A stretch of 64,000 nt of DNA from Trogon surrucura (Eukaryota > Chordata > Aves > Trogoniformes > Trogonidae), in contig CM036628.1 in assembly GCA_020746105.1 (NCBI GenBank), forward strand, positions 2,552,001-2,616,000, in the 5' to 3' direction. The notes beneath the pieces were generated by a model, which saw nothing but the letters and a program-made list of their open reading frames with translations, had not been told where the DNA came from and searched no databases. The first letter of the stretch is position 1. The number at the start of each line of letters is the position of its first letter. Of this stretch, positions 1-10,846 are shown piece after piece. A program made the position numbers and the translations under genes.

Positions 1-208
1 TGACTTTGTCAGCTCTGTTCATAGTACAGCCAACACGCTACCGCGCGCTGCTCTTCTCCTCACTTCTTCCAAGAGCGGCAAATTTACGTTTTCAATTATT
101 TCTTTAATCATCATAACACTAACTTCTCTATACATCTTTCCCTCAGTCTCCAAAATCCGAGTTAAAAACGTTAGAAGAGAAAAAAAAAACCAAAGAGCCA
201 GACGTTAC

Positions 209-3101
209 CATCTGAAACACATCCGAGCCTTCATCAAAATCTACCATAGCGAAGAAAATCTTATTGGTAAACGCGCTGGAATATCGCCAGGAGTTCGCCA
301 GAATCTGGTATTCCTCATCAGCTTGCCTGCAGAACACACAAAGCAAGATGCTGTATCGTACGTTTGCCCAGAACACGAGTTACACAACAGCCGAGGGAGC
401 TGTAATCACTCGCCCCATTAATGGGAACATCCCCCACAACCCTGCACTAACAAAAAACTTTCAGGCCAGACACTCATCTGACAATCGAGCGAAGCGTATG
501 GCACCGCTGCGTCTTTTTAAAGTGCACGCGCAAGTTTTGTCGAGGCCATGAACACAAGCAGCAGTAGTTTCTAATTCCAAAACTCTAGTTCCAAATTCTA
601 GTTCCAAAACAAGTATAAGTGTTCCCTCTTTTCCATCTCAGAGGATTACTTGCAACTAGCTAGACACAGAAATCATCTTTGCAGACCTCTACCGCCTCTG
701 CATTAATACAGGAAAGCCATAATATGGTTAAGGATGATAACTGTAAATAAGTGAGTGCCAAGCAACATATTAATTAACATCAGTTTTAGACTGCATGGCC
801 AGCAGTAATTCTACAAACATTTCTTCAGCAGCTCATGCCAGGAAAATTGAGTTTTCACCCTTTCTCCAGAAGCCTATCAGTGTGAGTACTGTTTCTGCAA
901 AGCAGAGACTATTTTAGGAGGGAGGTAAAAAAAATAAAAATTAAGGACTAAGTTGTTTTCTCACAAACATGTAACAGATATAGTCCCACACATTCAATTC
1001 CAAAGCTAAGCCTACTATGATGTGCCCTAGCATATGCCTCCCACGTACGTCAAAGTTTTACCTTGTTCTTAAATTAAATTTCATACAAAATATATGACGA
1101 CTTTCAAGTTCTAAATTAGAACTAAATTAAGCCCATACTTGCACACAACACACTGCCTGTGAGGCTGAAGAGCAGTGAACATCACAATCACCGAGTAATT
1201 TCTGGGCGGCGCCTTGACGAGGCGTCGAAATTTGTCTCCGTTCATTCGAATAACGGATCTTTTACTCGCCCACTCCATCAGCTGGTTCACTTTTTCTGAT
1301 AACACCATCTGAAAACAAAGTCAGAGAAACACTGACAGCGTTTGGTTTGGGGGTTGTTTTTTTTCCTAATCTTACAGCACAATCCAGAAGGATTTTAGAT
1401 TTGACGTAACAAAGAGCTGCTCCGCAGTTCATGAGAACACCAACGGCGGTGTGATGCTTCATTAAGGTTCTCAAATGCATTCAGAGATCCTTTTGACTGT
1501 CAGGTTAATATACATTAATTTACTTTAATCACTTTATAATACACTCGCTCAAAGTACTTTGGTTTTAAGTACTCGGTATTACCCACACTGGTGCAGACTC
1601 TCAGCTCATCAGCACTTTTTCACGTTCTAACTGTGAGATCTCTTTCAGATGCACAAACTGCCCCGAATCACTCCACAGTATTAACGTAATACTGAGCATC
1701 ACGCTCTACATCAGATTTCAAAACTTGGTGGAAGGGGAAGCGACACTAACGATGGAAGCACCACAGAAGCGAGCTCAACATCTAATTTTCAGCATTGCTG
1801 GAAAAAAAATTGATTCAGTAGGTATTTGGAGGACTCCAGAGTGCTCAACACTGAGTTCTCGTATAAAAATGAGCCAGACAATTCTGTAACATCGCGCAAA
1901 GAAGCATTAGAGATGTAACCAACCCCCAAAGGTTCCATTTCATAGCGCGGTTTGGGTTCAAAGGGATTTTAAAGATCATTTAGTCCCAACTCTCTTGCCC
2001 TGGGCAAGGACACTTCCCACTGGACCAGGTTGCTCCAAGCCTCGTCCAACCCAGCCTCTGACACTTCCAGGGATGGAGCTTCTACAGCTCCTCTGGGCAA
2101 CCTGTGCCAGTGCCTCACCACCCTCGTAACAAAGAGCTCCTTCCTCATATCTAATCTAAATCTACCCTGCTCTAGATTAAAACCACTGCCCCTTGGCTTA
2201 TTGCTACGTGCCCTTGTAAACAGCTCCTCCCCAGCTTCCTCGTAGCCTCCTCCAGGCACCGAAAGGCTGCTCTAAAGCCTCCCCAGAGCCTTCTCTTCCC
2301 CAGGCCGCACAGCCCCAACTCTCTCGGCCTCTCTTCACAGCGCAGCTGCTCCAGCCCTCGGAGCATCTCCGTGGCCTCCTCTGGACTCGCTCCAACAGCT
2401 CCACGTCCTTTGCGAGTTGGGGGCTCCAGAGCTGGACGTGGGGTCTCACTGGAGCGGAGGGAAGGGGCAGGATCACCTCTCGACCTGCCGGACCCGCAGC
2501 CTGTGATGCACCCCAGGGCAGGGCCAGCTTTTTATTCATCATAAACTACTTCTCTACTCCTTATTAACCCCCTTCTTCCGAGAAACACTTCAAGGTAATA
2601 ACAAACTACTCTCCTGTGGCCTAAAGCCGACGCACACAGACATACACCGAGGGGGATTTTCAGACCTCAGGGGTCAAGGGTGTGGAAAGAGGTGACCCCT
2701 TCGGGCCACACACCCGGGGGCCGCCCTGCCGCTCCCAACGCCGCTCGGCAGCCGGGCGACACCCGCACCGCGCTGCGCACGGCAACACAAGAACCAGGAA
2801 TCCGCAAACAAGACGCCAATGGGAAGCGAAGGGGTTTAAAGCGACAGCAGCTCCGCCCGCTCCCCGCGCTCCCCCGCCGAGGGACGAGCCTCAGGCCGCG
2901 GCCAAACCGCGGGGCCCGCCGGCCCCTCGGCCTGCCCGGCGCTCGGTGCTGTACGACCCTCCGCGGCCTGCCCTGCCCTGCCCTGCCCCGGTGGGGCTCC
3001 CGGCGGCGGCCCCTCACCTCCTTCCGCTTCTGCCCGGCGGCGCCCGGCCCGCCCGCGGCCAGCACCAGCGCCAGCAGCGCCAGCACCGGCAGCGCCGCCA
3101 T
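209..3101 (-). CDS. MAGT1: MAGT1, exons 1-3 (partial; gene runs off the left edge)
   Basis: Magnesium transporter protein 1, an Ost3/Ost6-type subunit of the STT3B oligosaccharyltransferase in the ER membrane; the family oxidoreductase assists glycosylation of cysteine-rich sites. Coding exons on the minus strand are 3101-3018 (28 codons: start plus a hydrophobic signal peptide ending in GQKRKE), 1308-1139 and 326-209. Phases join cleanly: exon 2 ends AA and exon 3 begins G, rebuilding a Lys codon. The lumenal thioredoxin-like domain shows the redox motif CVVC at residues 81-84, then the conserved [12 protein letters not shown] and [16 protein letters not shown] stretches. Donor GTGAGG follows exon 1 and GTATGG exon 2. 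The four C-terminal membrane segments are outside the window. The N-terminal signal sequence differs from the human one, as is usual for signal peptides. The identification is from remembered family sequence and is firm. Confidence 0.95.
1958..2505 (-). mobile_element. CR1 LINE fragment (minus), MAGT1 intron 1
   Basis: 5'-truncated CR1 retrotransposon in the same orientation as MAGT1. The minus strand encodes the typical CR1 ORF2 C-terminal wording ([27 protein letters not shown] followed by ESPSLE-like text, seen as EAPSLEVSE), and the plus strand carries the complement of its 3' end (AAAGATCATTTAGTCC). Frames are broken, so it is a dead copy. The 5' limit is approximate. Confidence 0.85.
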
Positions 3102-3300
3102 GTCCGCTCTGCCGCCTCCGCCCCCATTGGCGGGCGCCGAGCCAGCGGCGGCGCGGCCCCGCCCACCCTCTTCCCATTGGTGGCGGCCGCCGGCCCGCGC
3201 TTGGCCGCCGGCCTGCGATTCGTTGAGCCCTGTCTCCATCAGGGGCTGCCGCTAGCCCATAGGAGGGAGACGAGATGCAGCCGTTCTATTGGCGGAGGCC
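3102..3300 (-). promoter_or_regulatory. MAGT1: MAGT1 CpG-island promoter with three CCAAT boxes
   Basis: GC-rich TATA-less sequence directly upstream of the MAGT1 start codon. ATTGG (CCAAT on the gene's strand) occurs at 3126-3130, 3176-3180 and 3288-3292, each within GC-box-like flanks such as CCCCATTGGCGGG. The first two are exactly 50 bp apart, a spacing compatible with NF-Y on one helical face. The role is inferred from motif and position; no transcription start can be read from the sequence. Confidence 0.6.
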
Positions 3301-3905
3301 TGGGGGAGGGCGGGCCGTGTGGCGCTGGGGCGGGCTGGGACCCCCGGCAGGTGGCGGGCTCTCTGCTGCTGCGAAGCTGTGGCGGCCGCGCTGCGGGAGC
3401 AGCCCCTCACCTGGAGGGTGGACTCGGGGTTTTCCTCAGCGCCTGCGGCTCTTTAAGCATTGCGCAATGCGCTTGAGCCACCCGGGGTCTCGGGGTTAGG
3501 GGGGGCAACACCGTGGGCGAGGCCTCACCTCAGTAGGTGCCAGGAAACTAAAAGAAATCGAGAATAAAACTCCACGGTGCTTAATCGGCCTCACCTCAGA
3601 GGCGTACCCTTTCTTAATTTTATACACGCACCTGCGTTGCTGGGTCGTGTGTTAAAGACTTAAAACCGTAAATGCGCTCAGGAGATGCTCAGCTGCTGGA
3701 ACGGGTCACGGGCTCTCGAGCGCACCCTCCACAGACAAACGTGGGTCTACTCACTCTTTTCTTTATTTAGTCAAAGATGTGTACCCTATGGAAGTTATTT
3801 CTGACCCCGGTGGTCTCGCTGCGATTTCTCTGCACTGAAATCTCTGGCTGTAGCTCCGGCCCTTTTACATTCGCGCACAGGGCAGGGAGAAGGTGGGAAA
3901 AAAAA

Positions 3906-3921
3906 AGGAAAAAAAAAAAAA
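3906..3921 (-). terminator. Pol III terminator of tRNA-Leu
   Basis: A long A-run on the plus strand, interrupted by GG near its start, is a T-run on the strand transcribed by the tRNA gene. It begins about 4 nt past the mature 3' end. T4 or longer is the known Pol III stop signal. Confidence 0.75.
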
Positions 3922-3925
3922 GTGG

Positions 3926-4041
3926 TGTCAGAAGTGGGATTCGAACCCACGCCTCCATTCGGAGACCAGAATCCCCAACCCGCCACGGGAAGGCGCGGAA
4001 CGCCTTGAGTCTGGCGCCTTAGACCACTCGGCCATCCTGAC
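3926..4041 (-). tRNA. tRNA-Leu (anticodon CAA) with intron
   Basis: Read on the minus strand, the gene starts GTCAGGATGGCCGAGTGG (acceptor strand and A box) and ends with the B box GGTTCGAATCC and CTTCTGACA. The 7-bp acceptor stem GTCAGGA/TTCTGAC closes with one G-T pair, leaving discriminator A. The anticodon CAA lies at 4007-4005. A 32-nt intron (about 4003-3972) follows the base after the anticodon, the usual place in eukaryotic tRNA-Leu(CAA). The variable arm is long, as expected for tRNA-Leu. A T-run on the gene's strand (plus-strand A-run ending at 3921) is the Pol III terminator. It is apparently intact and sits between the MAGT1 and COX7B promoters. Confidence 0.95.
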
Positions 4042-4199
4042 ACTGCGAGTGCAGCCGCCGCCGGGAGCCTCTTACCCGCTCCCTCACCGCCGCGCCCGCC
4101 TCCCCCAGCCCTTCGCGGGGAGCGCTTCCGAGCCCGTAACTCAGAGGAGAGCCCTTATCGCCCTCTCTGCCGCCCCTCTGCCCGCTGCGGCTGAACCGC

Positions 4200-4344
4200 G
4201 GCCGGGCGCCTCCTCCCAGCGGCGGCTCCCGGCTCCGTTACCCACAGGGCCGCGCTCGGGGGCCCGGCGGCCACTTCCGCCGCGGCCATCTTGTTCTTCA
4301 CCGCTCGCCAAGGGTACCCGCGCGGTCGCACTGGGCTTGTCAGC
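4200..4344 (+). promoter_or_regulatory. COX7B: COX7B promoter with ETS and YY1-like motifs
   Basis: GC-rich TATA-less sequence just upstream of the COX7B start. It contains CACTTCCGCC at about 4272-4281 (ETS/GABP = NRF-2 core on the minus strand) and GGCCATCTTG at 4284-4293 (YY1-like). Both factors are well known at nuclear genes for cytochrome oxidase subunits. Site calls rest on motif match only. Confidence 0.55.
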
Positions 4345-4450
4345 ATGTTCCCCGTGGCCAGGGCTGCTCTGAACCTCGCCGGTAAGCACGGAGGAGGCTC
4401 CCTGCCGTCTGGAGGTGCTGGAGGGTGCTACCAGGGCCAGACGGTGTGGT

Positions 4451-4483
<33 letters not shown>

Positions 4484-6634
4484 CCCGCCGGTTCTTGCCG
4501 TCCCTGGGAGGGCTCCCCGAGAGCCGGGAGGGCTCCCCGAGGGCCGAGAGGGCTCCCCGAGGGCCGAGAGGGCTCCGGGAGGGCTCCCCGAGGGGCCGGG
4601 AGGGCTCCCCGAGGGGCCGGGAGGGCTCCCCGAGAGTCGTGAGGGCTCCCCGAGAGTCGTGAGGGCTCCCCGAGGGTCCTGAGGGCTCCCCGAGGGGCTG
4701 CGCCTGGTCTCTCGTCGTGCTTCATCTCCCTCTCTCCTTTCTTTATTTCTGCCTTTTTAAATCTCCTGGTTGTTTTTCCTTGAGCTGACCTTGGGTTCTC
4801 TTTCGTGGTAGTAACTCAAGGTTCCTCCTAAAGGCACACGCAGGTGTTGTGTGGGCTGGGAGCGAGGTGTAGTCACTGCTAAGCCCCGAAACAACGAGGG
4901 TAAAGTCGCCTTTTCATGGGTTTCATGCAGATGGGCTCTCCCCGTGCCTAACCTGGGTCTCTCACATCGGGCCCTGGCTCACGGGGTGCGGAGCCCCAGG
5001 TGCCCGCAGCTACAACAAACGTGCTCGCAGTGTTTCAGTTCAAGCTTATTTTTACTGTTAAAAAAAAACCCAAAGAAAGAAAAAAGCCTCATGTGGCCTT
5101 AGGGAGCATGCCGGGGATGTGGTAGCGTTGTGGGCATCGCCATCATCTCCTCTAGTCGTGTTTGGGTAAATGTGAATCACAGACCTGAGATTAAACGGTT
5201 CTATTTTGCAATGTCTGCCTTTATGCGCAAGATCACTGTCTCATCCGATGCTTTGGACACAGCTACCAAATAATCTTCGTGTTTTGGAGCTGGTGACTCG
5301 TTCTCCTTAATAAGTGTACCTGTTTTAGGAAACATTTTATATTATGTCTTGTATTTTGTTCCCTATTATTTACCTCATGCGAAGGCCCAGGGTTGTTTCC
5401 ACCTCCTTCTTCACCTCCCTTCAGAAATGCTGAAGGAGTGAGAAAGGTGTTCCTACCTTCAACCCCTTGATTTGATGCTGAGCTTCATCCTGAAAGTGCT
5501 GATATTGGGTATACATAAACATACAGAAATCTGAAACTTGCAAGTAACAAACAAAATATTTTATTAGAGAAATCGTAACACTTAGGACCGTACTTGAACT
5601 TCCATGCTGAGGGCCCACAGAAGATGGATTAAGTAAAGGTAACTTAGAGGATTTTCTTACTTTTATTAGACTTTGGGAATAACTTAGCAGAAAGGACGTG
5701 GGAGAGCTGAAACAAAATGCAAGGCTTTCCGTCTGTCCTATGTTTTGGAATCGTTCCAAAGCTCTACGTCCAAAACATTAAATATTTTTTTCCCAGCTTT
5801 CCTTAGAGTCTTTTAATGCTTACCCTGGCTCTCTGTTGGAGGATTGTGAATGGTCTGAAGGTGTGTTTTAGTTGCTTTCTCTACTTCTGATTCTCTTTAA
5901 CGTTCGTTAGCTCGTGGCGTTCAGCACACTGCCGTACGACAAGCTCATCGCAAGCATGAGCCCAACTTCCACGATAAATACGGAAACCTGGTACTCCTTG
6001 GTGGAGCTGCAGTTTTCACTACTGTCTGGGGTTATGTAAGTGATCCTTTTCTTTTTTTTTCCACCGCTCTTGTGACGGTAGCTGTGAGCTTGTAAGCTGC
6101 TAAGTTTGCTTGTTTGCAGTAACTTAGGTGGTCGGAATTTAGGATTTTTTTATATAAGTAATAATGTGGTCGAGATGGAAGTTGTGGTAGTTGATATTTT
6201 GAGTTGGTACACAAATTTCTGTCAGTAAAATGTAAAAGAAACACGAGTGTTCTCTGTTTTACTTGGGATTTCTGAGCTGTACAGGTAGAGCTTTTAGCAG
6301 AAGAGAATTATAGATGAAAATAACATTATGGTGATGAGGTTTTACATTCCAGATTCTTTGTTCTAAAGCTGGATGCTTTGACACAGGAAACTGAAGTATT
6401 TAAATGTTATTCGATATAAATATATTCCACTTGCTTTATTAGAAGGTGCATATGTCGTTCTAGTGCAAGAAATCTGAACGGAGAACAATAGAAATATCCC
6501 TCTGTCAGAGGGTTGCTTTGATTTCGGAGTTAATCGTCTTGGTTTTCGTCCTCCTACAGGTGATGACACAACTTGGAATGGAGTGGGGCTTGTCACCTGT
6601 TGGCAGAGTCACTCCAAAAGAATGGAGGGAGTAA
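4345..6634 (+). CDS. COX7B: COX7B, complete, three exons
   Basis: Cytochrome c oxidase subunit 7B, a small nuclear-encoded single-pass subunit of complex IV in the mitochondrial inner membrane. CDS exons are 4345-4381 (12 codons plus G), 5911-6035 and 6560-6634, giving 78 residues against 80 in human. Exon 1 encodes an Ala/Arg-rich presequence starting MFPVARAALN. Exon 2 gives the matrix-side FHDKYGN motif and the hydrophobic segment (LVLLGGAAVFTTVWGY). Exon 3 ends with the diagnostic SPVGRVTPKEWR. Donors are GTAAGC and GTAAGT, and the acceptors TTAG and ACAG. AATAAA signals follow at 6674-6683 and 6742-6747. ATP7A begins under 1 kb downstream on the same strand. Confidence 0.95.
4452..4481 (+). 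repeat. Poly-G run (about 30 G), COX7B intron 1
   Basis: Uninterrupted guanine run in the first intron, 71 bp after the exon 1 donor. It can form G-quadruplexes and is length-unstable; the exact length is also the kind of place where sequencing errs. Confidence 0.9.
4505..4700 (+). repeat. GC-rich minisatellite, about 10 copies of a 20-bp unit
   Basis: Tandem units built on GGGAGGGCTCCCCGAGAGCC with variants (GGGCC, GAGTCGT, GGGTCCT). The core GGGAG-GG-CTCCC is itself self-complementary, so each unit can fold into a hairpin. The long open frames seen across it on both strands are by-products of the 20/21-bp periodicity, not genes. Confidence 0.9.
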
Positions 6635-6673
6635 CAGCCTTTGCTTGTCATGAACTGCTCTGAGCTTTCACTG

Positions 6674-6747
6674 AATAAATAAACCGTCGCGCAGTGGCAC
6701 GTGTTCCCCGATTGCCGCTTGAACGGTGGCCTTCCTGGTCTAATAAA
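6674..6747 (+). terminator. COX7B: COX7B polyadenylation signals
   Basis: Overlapping AATAAATAAA at 6674-6683 lies 40 bp after the stop codon, and a second AATAAA is at 6742-6747. The very short 3' UTR fits this gene. Which signal is used cannot be told from sequence. Confidence 0.65.
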
Positions 6748-7239
6748 CGTACCCAGAAACCCGCCTGGCTCGTCCAGCGTCTCTCTGTGCTCCTCGTCTG
6801 CTGAAGCCTAGGAAGTAAATGTAAAAAGTTAAAATAATTCCATCTTATTTTAGGTAGTCCCGGTTGTTCCAAATCATCTTGCAGCATTGTGTGTGTCGCC
6901 AGACGCGTGCGCCTCAGCGAGCCTGGGGTGCCTTCCCGTGGCTTTGCCTCTGACTTGTGCTGCACACCTGTCCTGGTTTGAGAATTTTGGGATAATGACC
7001 AAGTCGAGATGCCTTTTTTTTTTTTTTTTTGCCTGGAATCACTTTGCAAATTGAGTTGTTTCTCTCGGAGGCCCTCGAGAGTTGGGAAGAACTCAGGTTA
7101 GCTTTGGAGCTGGAGGTGCTCGGCAGGAGTGGGCGGTGTCCCAGTGTCGTCGTTTAATCAGAATTTGCAAAGAAACACCTTAGGGGCGTGACTCTGCAGG
7201 CTCTGAACCTCAGAGTGGTTTTAAATGCCCGGAGAACAC

Positions 7240-8240
7240 AAACGTGCTGCTTTTTGGCGCCGCGGAGATGCGCGGAAGGGCCGCGCTCGGAGCCGCTCGT
7301 TGCCCGTCTGAGCGGCGGGAGCGGTCACGTGAGTGGCCGCCGTCACGTGTCTCCCCGCCGCGTCACGTGAGGCGGGTGGGCGGAGACTGGCCGGCGCTCC
7401 GGTCACGTGACGGCGCCGGGCCGGGCCGGCTGCGCGGGGCAAAGTGCCAGGCGGGACCCCGGCCCGGGAGGCGCGGACCGCACCGCCCGCAGCGCTCCGG
7501 TAAGAAGCCCCGGGCGCCAGCGCGGCTGCTCGGCTGCGGCACGGCTTGGTTTCTGCTTACACCCCCCCCCGCTCCTTCTGGCGTGCGCGGCTCCCCTCTT
7601 CCCCCTCGGTCGTGGGGCACACGGAGCCCGCACGGAGTTCCGCCCGGTGCCGGCGGCGGCCCTGGGTGGCGGGGGCGGCCCGGCGGTGGCTGCGGACAGG
7701 GGTTTGCCCTGGGGAAGGCGGGAAGGCGGCTGCGCTACGTGTCCCCTCAGCGCGGGGGGGAAGGGAGGGGAGGGGAGGTCCCGCCGCGCCCCCGCTTGAG
7801 GCGCCTCACGGGAAGACCCCGCCTGGGCGGGGGGTCCGAGCCCCGACGCGGCAGCTTCGGCTCGGCCGCGGGTCTCGCCGGCACCCCCGGGCGGTTCGCT
7901 CTGCTGGGGGGCCCGGAGGTGAGATTCCCGGTCCGGGGGTGGCTCGGCGTTTGGGAGGCGGAGGGCTCTGGATCCGGAACGCGGCTCCGAGTCCAACACG
8001 GCGTTTCCTGCTCCAGCGCTTCCTTCCGAGCGAGCGGCTCCTGCCCGGGGATTTCCCCCGGCGGCGGGAGGCCCCGGGACTGCGGGCAGCGCCGGCGGGG
8101 TCAGGCGGGGAGCTGGCGGGAGCTTAACGGGCTCTTCTTACCCGTGGACATCCCTGTTTGTCGCTTCTCCGCCTACAGACAGCGAGCACTCGCTGATGGA
8201 CCTGGCAAAGTCCCTCCTGTAGCGTTCGTGCTCAAAAGAG
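7240..8240 (+). promoter_or_regulatory. ATP7A: ATP7A CpG island and probable non-coding exon 1
   Basis: Strongly CpG-rich kilobase between COX7B and the first ATP7A coding exon. A good donor (CTCCG|GTAAGA) at 7499/7500 marks the likely end of a non-coding first exon; human ATP7A likewise begins with a non-coding exon. Open frames in this block are GC-driven and show no family features. The transcription start is not identifiable from sequence. Confidence 0.6.
7324..7411 (+). promoter_or_regulatory. ATP7A: Cluster of four GTCACGTG E-boxes
   Basis: CACGTG occurs at 7326-7331, 7344-7349, 7364-7369 and 7404-7409, each preceded by GT. The last is the full palindrome GTCACGTGAC, the CLEAR-type site bound by TFEB/TFE3/MITF and also by USF. 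Start-to-start spacings are 18, 20 and 40 bp. All lie just upstream of the inferred exon 1 donor. Factor identity is inference. Confidence 0.7.
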
Positions 8241-8965
8241 TGAATTTGAACACGAGTCTCTGAGCGTTTTCTCCTTCTTTTTTTCACACCTGAGCTGCTT
8301 AACTTGTAGCTCGGAAACAGCTTATTTAGTGTTTTGCCTTGTGACGGCAGCGCTCTGCGCGCAAGTACGTTTCTGCAATGTTTTCGTTAAAAACGTGGCG
8401 TAAGTATTCTGGGGAAGGACGAAGAGTTGTTTGTGATGCTTTGAGGCAAAATCTCACAGAAGTGAGCGAGAGGAATCCCACCTGAACTGTTGCCTCTGTA
8501 TCCGTGGTCTGGGAATCGCGTGTAAAGTGCCACAGAACTTTTACGCAGTCGCTGAGGGTTGCGTCTCCGTACTTAAAGACTCGTGGAATGGGATTTGCAG
8601 ATGTTCTAGACCAAGAAATATTATTTCCTTTCCCTGTCTGATAACGTGGAAGTTGGTTCCATATGTTATGAAGCACTATGGGAGCACAAACAAAAGTTGA
8701 TTGAAAACTAAATAATTACAGTGTATTTTGTTTGTTGAGAAAAGACCTGAAGCTTTTTCCCTTCCCACGTGTCAGTCTGGGAAACTCAAAGCTTCCATTA
8801 CATGTCATTTACTGTTTTACTCTTATTTGCACTTGCATAATGTGCTTCACGTTGTCCTGCTTTGTGTTTTGAGATTCAGCTCGGGAATGAGGAGCCTGGG
8901 TTGCCGTAGTATGCGTAACAAGGGTTTATAAACTGAATTACCTTTCTAACGCTTGCTTCTTCCAG

Positions 8966-9050
8966 GGGAACGTTCGTGTTCTTCAGAAATCTGACTTGAA
9001 AGGGCAGTGGGAAGACACAAGCAAAAGGATTTGCGAAGAATTTGTCTCAG
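8966..9050 (+). other. Candidate extra 5' exon of ATP7A or a decoy exon
   Basis: An 85-bp segment bounded by a strong acceptor (TTGCTTCTTCCAG) and a donor CAG|GTATTA. One frame is open through it (reads NVRVLQKSDLKGQWEDTSKR and on) but contains no ATG. Spliced to 10845, that frame meets TAG after seven codons, so it could only be 5' UTR in ATP7A. The protein-like text matches no family I recognise. Confidence 0.3.
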
Positions 9051-10846
9051 GTATTACAGAACTCTTTAGAAGTGCAGTAGAATGCTTTCAATGTGTAATT
9101 TTATTTATTTTTTCATCCAGCTTGCATAGAAATCAAGTCCCTCCGAGCCGTTTCCATAGTCTGCTGACCGAGCAAGACTTGTTAGAGTCTTGAGCAACGT
9201 GAATTACGACCTGTTTAGAGTATCACGTAGCCGTCTGTGACAGACGGTTATTACAGATGTGCAGTTTCTCCCTCAATGATTAAGCCTCATATATCATGCT
9301 TTCAAATGTATGTTTGCCGATGAACGTCATAAAACCTCGTTCTTCCGTGTTGGACCAGCTCTCCGGTAAACCCTTCTGCAGCTCTTCTGCATGGATGTGA
9401 TGATACAGCTTTTTCCTTTCGTGCTGTCCTTTTGCTCTTTTCTCGTGGGCTTTTGCAGCCTTTTAGGTGCCTTTTTCACGGAATTACTAATTTGTCTTCC
9501 TGCTGCCGTAACTGAAGCGAGCTATAAAGTAGGACCGAGCCATTTAGAAATTTAATTATGTCCAAAGGCTGTCGTTAAATCTGTTTCTGGTGTTTGGGGT
9601 GGGCTGTTGTTTTGGTGGGGGTTTTTGCCAAATGTTGACCTCTTTTGGTTTCAGCAGCTATCGATTCCGATAATTACGCGTAGAAAACTGCAGTTGCACA
9701 CTTAGAAACACTGTGTGCTAGATCCTAGAACGGGCACGGGGCGTGTTTGTCGGGCACGGGGCTTTCTCACACCGCGATACCTGGGTTAGCTTGGGTTGTA
9801 GCAACACTTGAAGTGTTTTTTCTGGGGTAAAGTGAGAAATCTGGGTTTTTACGGGTGTTGTGACTTTGTCTTGCTGGTGTTTTTTCCTTTTTTTTGATAG
9901 TGAGGTTGTAAATAACCCAGGTTTGACTTCATCAAACCTTATCTTGCTTCAGATGTTTTACTTCAAGTCTGCTATTAGCAGGTTGAAAGAGATGAATTTG
10001 AGTTTCTCAGTTTTGTAGATGGAGCAATGCTCCAAGTTAAGTCCCCAGGGTGAAAAAAAAAAAACAAGTTAAGCATATGCTTGACTGGTTCAGTTAATCA
10101 TCAGAATTTGCACTTGCTTCCACGGCAGCCGAACATTAAGCAGTTGACTGTGAACATTTTCCTAGTCTGTAACTTCTCTGTCTTTGGAAAAAATAATGCA
10201 AATTTTCGAAAGGATAACAAAAGATATCTGGAAATCACTTTTTTCCCCTCTGTAACTTGACAGAGTATGCATTAGATGAAAGAAGTCCTTTGCATTTGCT
10301 GTTATTTCTACAAATTCATCCAATTTATGTTCAGTAACTTTCACTAGACTTGTTTTTATGAGCAAAAGTAATAATGATGATCTTCAGGGGAGCAGAAGTT
10401 AGACTTTCCTGATTGAGATGTGGAAAAAGCTCGATGTGCCTTCTAGGGCTGATTTCAATACCACTTGGTTTTGCTGCTGTGGGATGATATGCGAGATGTA
10501 AATGTGGAAAATCGCCATCATCACCTGCAGCTTGCGTGCTGTCCTCAATCGTTCTTGTACTCCAAGAGCCGGTGTCTCTCTTACTTGCTTCTCTCTATGG
10601 TTTTGTCTCGCACACCAGTGAATCACAGCTTGCTACGTGCAATTAGATGATCTGGATTGTAACGCAACTCAAATAATAAATGTCTGAATGTTTTACTTTT
10701 TAAGAATTTACAGGAATAAATACCTGAAGTGCTCAGCTTTGCTCACATTTTCACGTCTCCTAGTCAAGTACCTCATCCCTGTTTTGACTAAATTCTTTGT
10801 GAAATGATTGAAGAACACATTTCTTAATTGATTTTGGCCAACAGCA

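Noticed and set aside
2667..3255. Long ORFs on both strands around the MAGT1 start
   Set aside because: GC-driven shadows of the CpG island; only the frame with the MAGT1 signal peptide has family support.
4141..4725. 194-codon minus-strand ORF and several plus-strand ORFs near COX7B exon 1
   Set aside because: They arise from the 20/21-bp minisatellite, the poly-G run and high GC; they show no domain and overlap the COX7B promoter.
7244..8263. 339-codon ORF over the ATP7A CpG island
   Set aside because: Composition is purely GC-driven (Arg/Gly/Pro-rich) and crosses an apparent donor at 7499; human ATP7A also begins with a non-coding exon.
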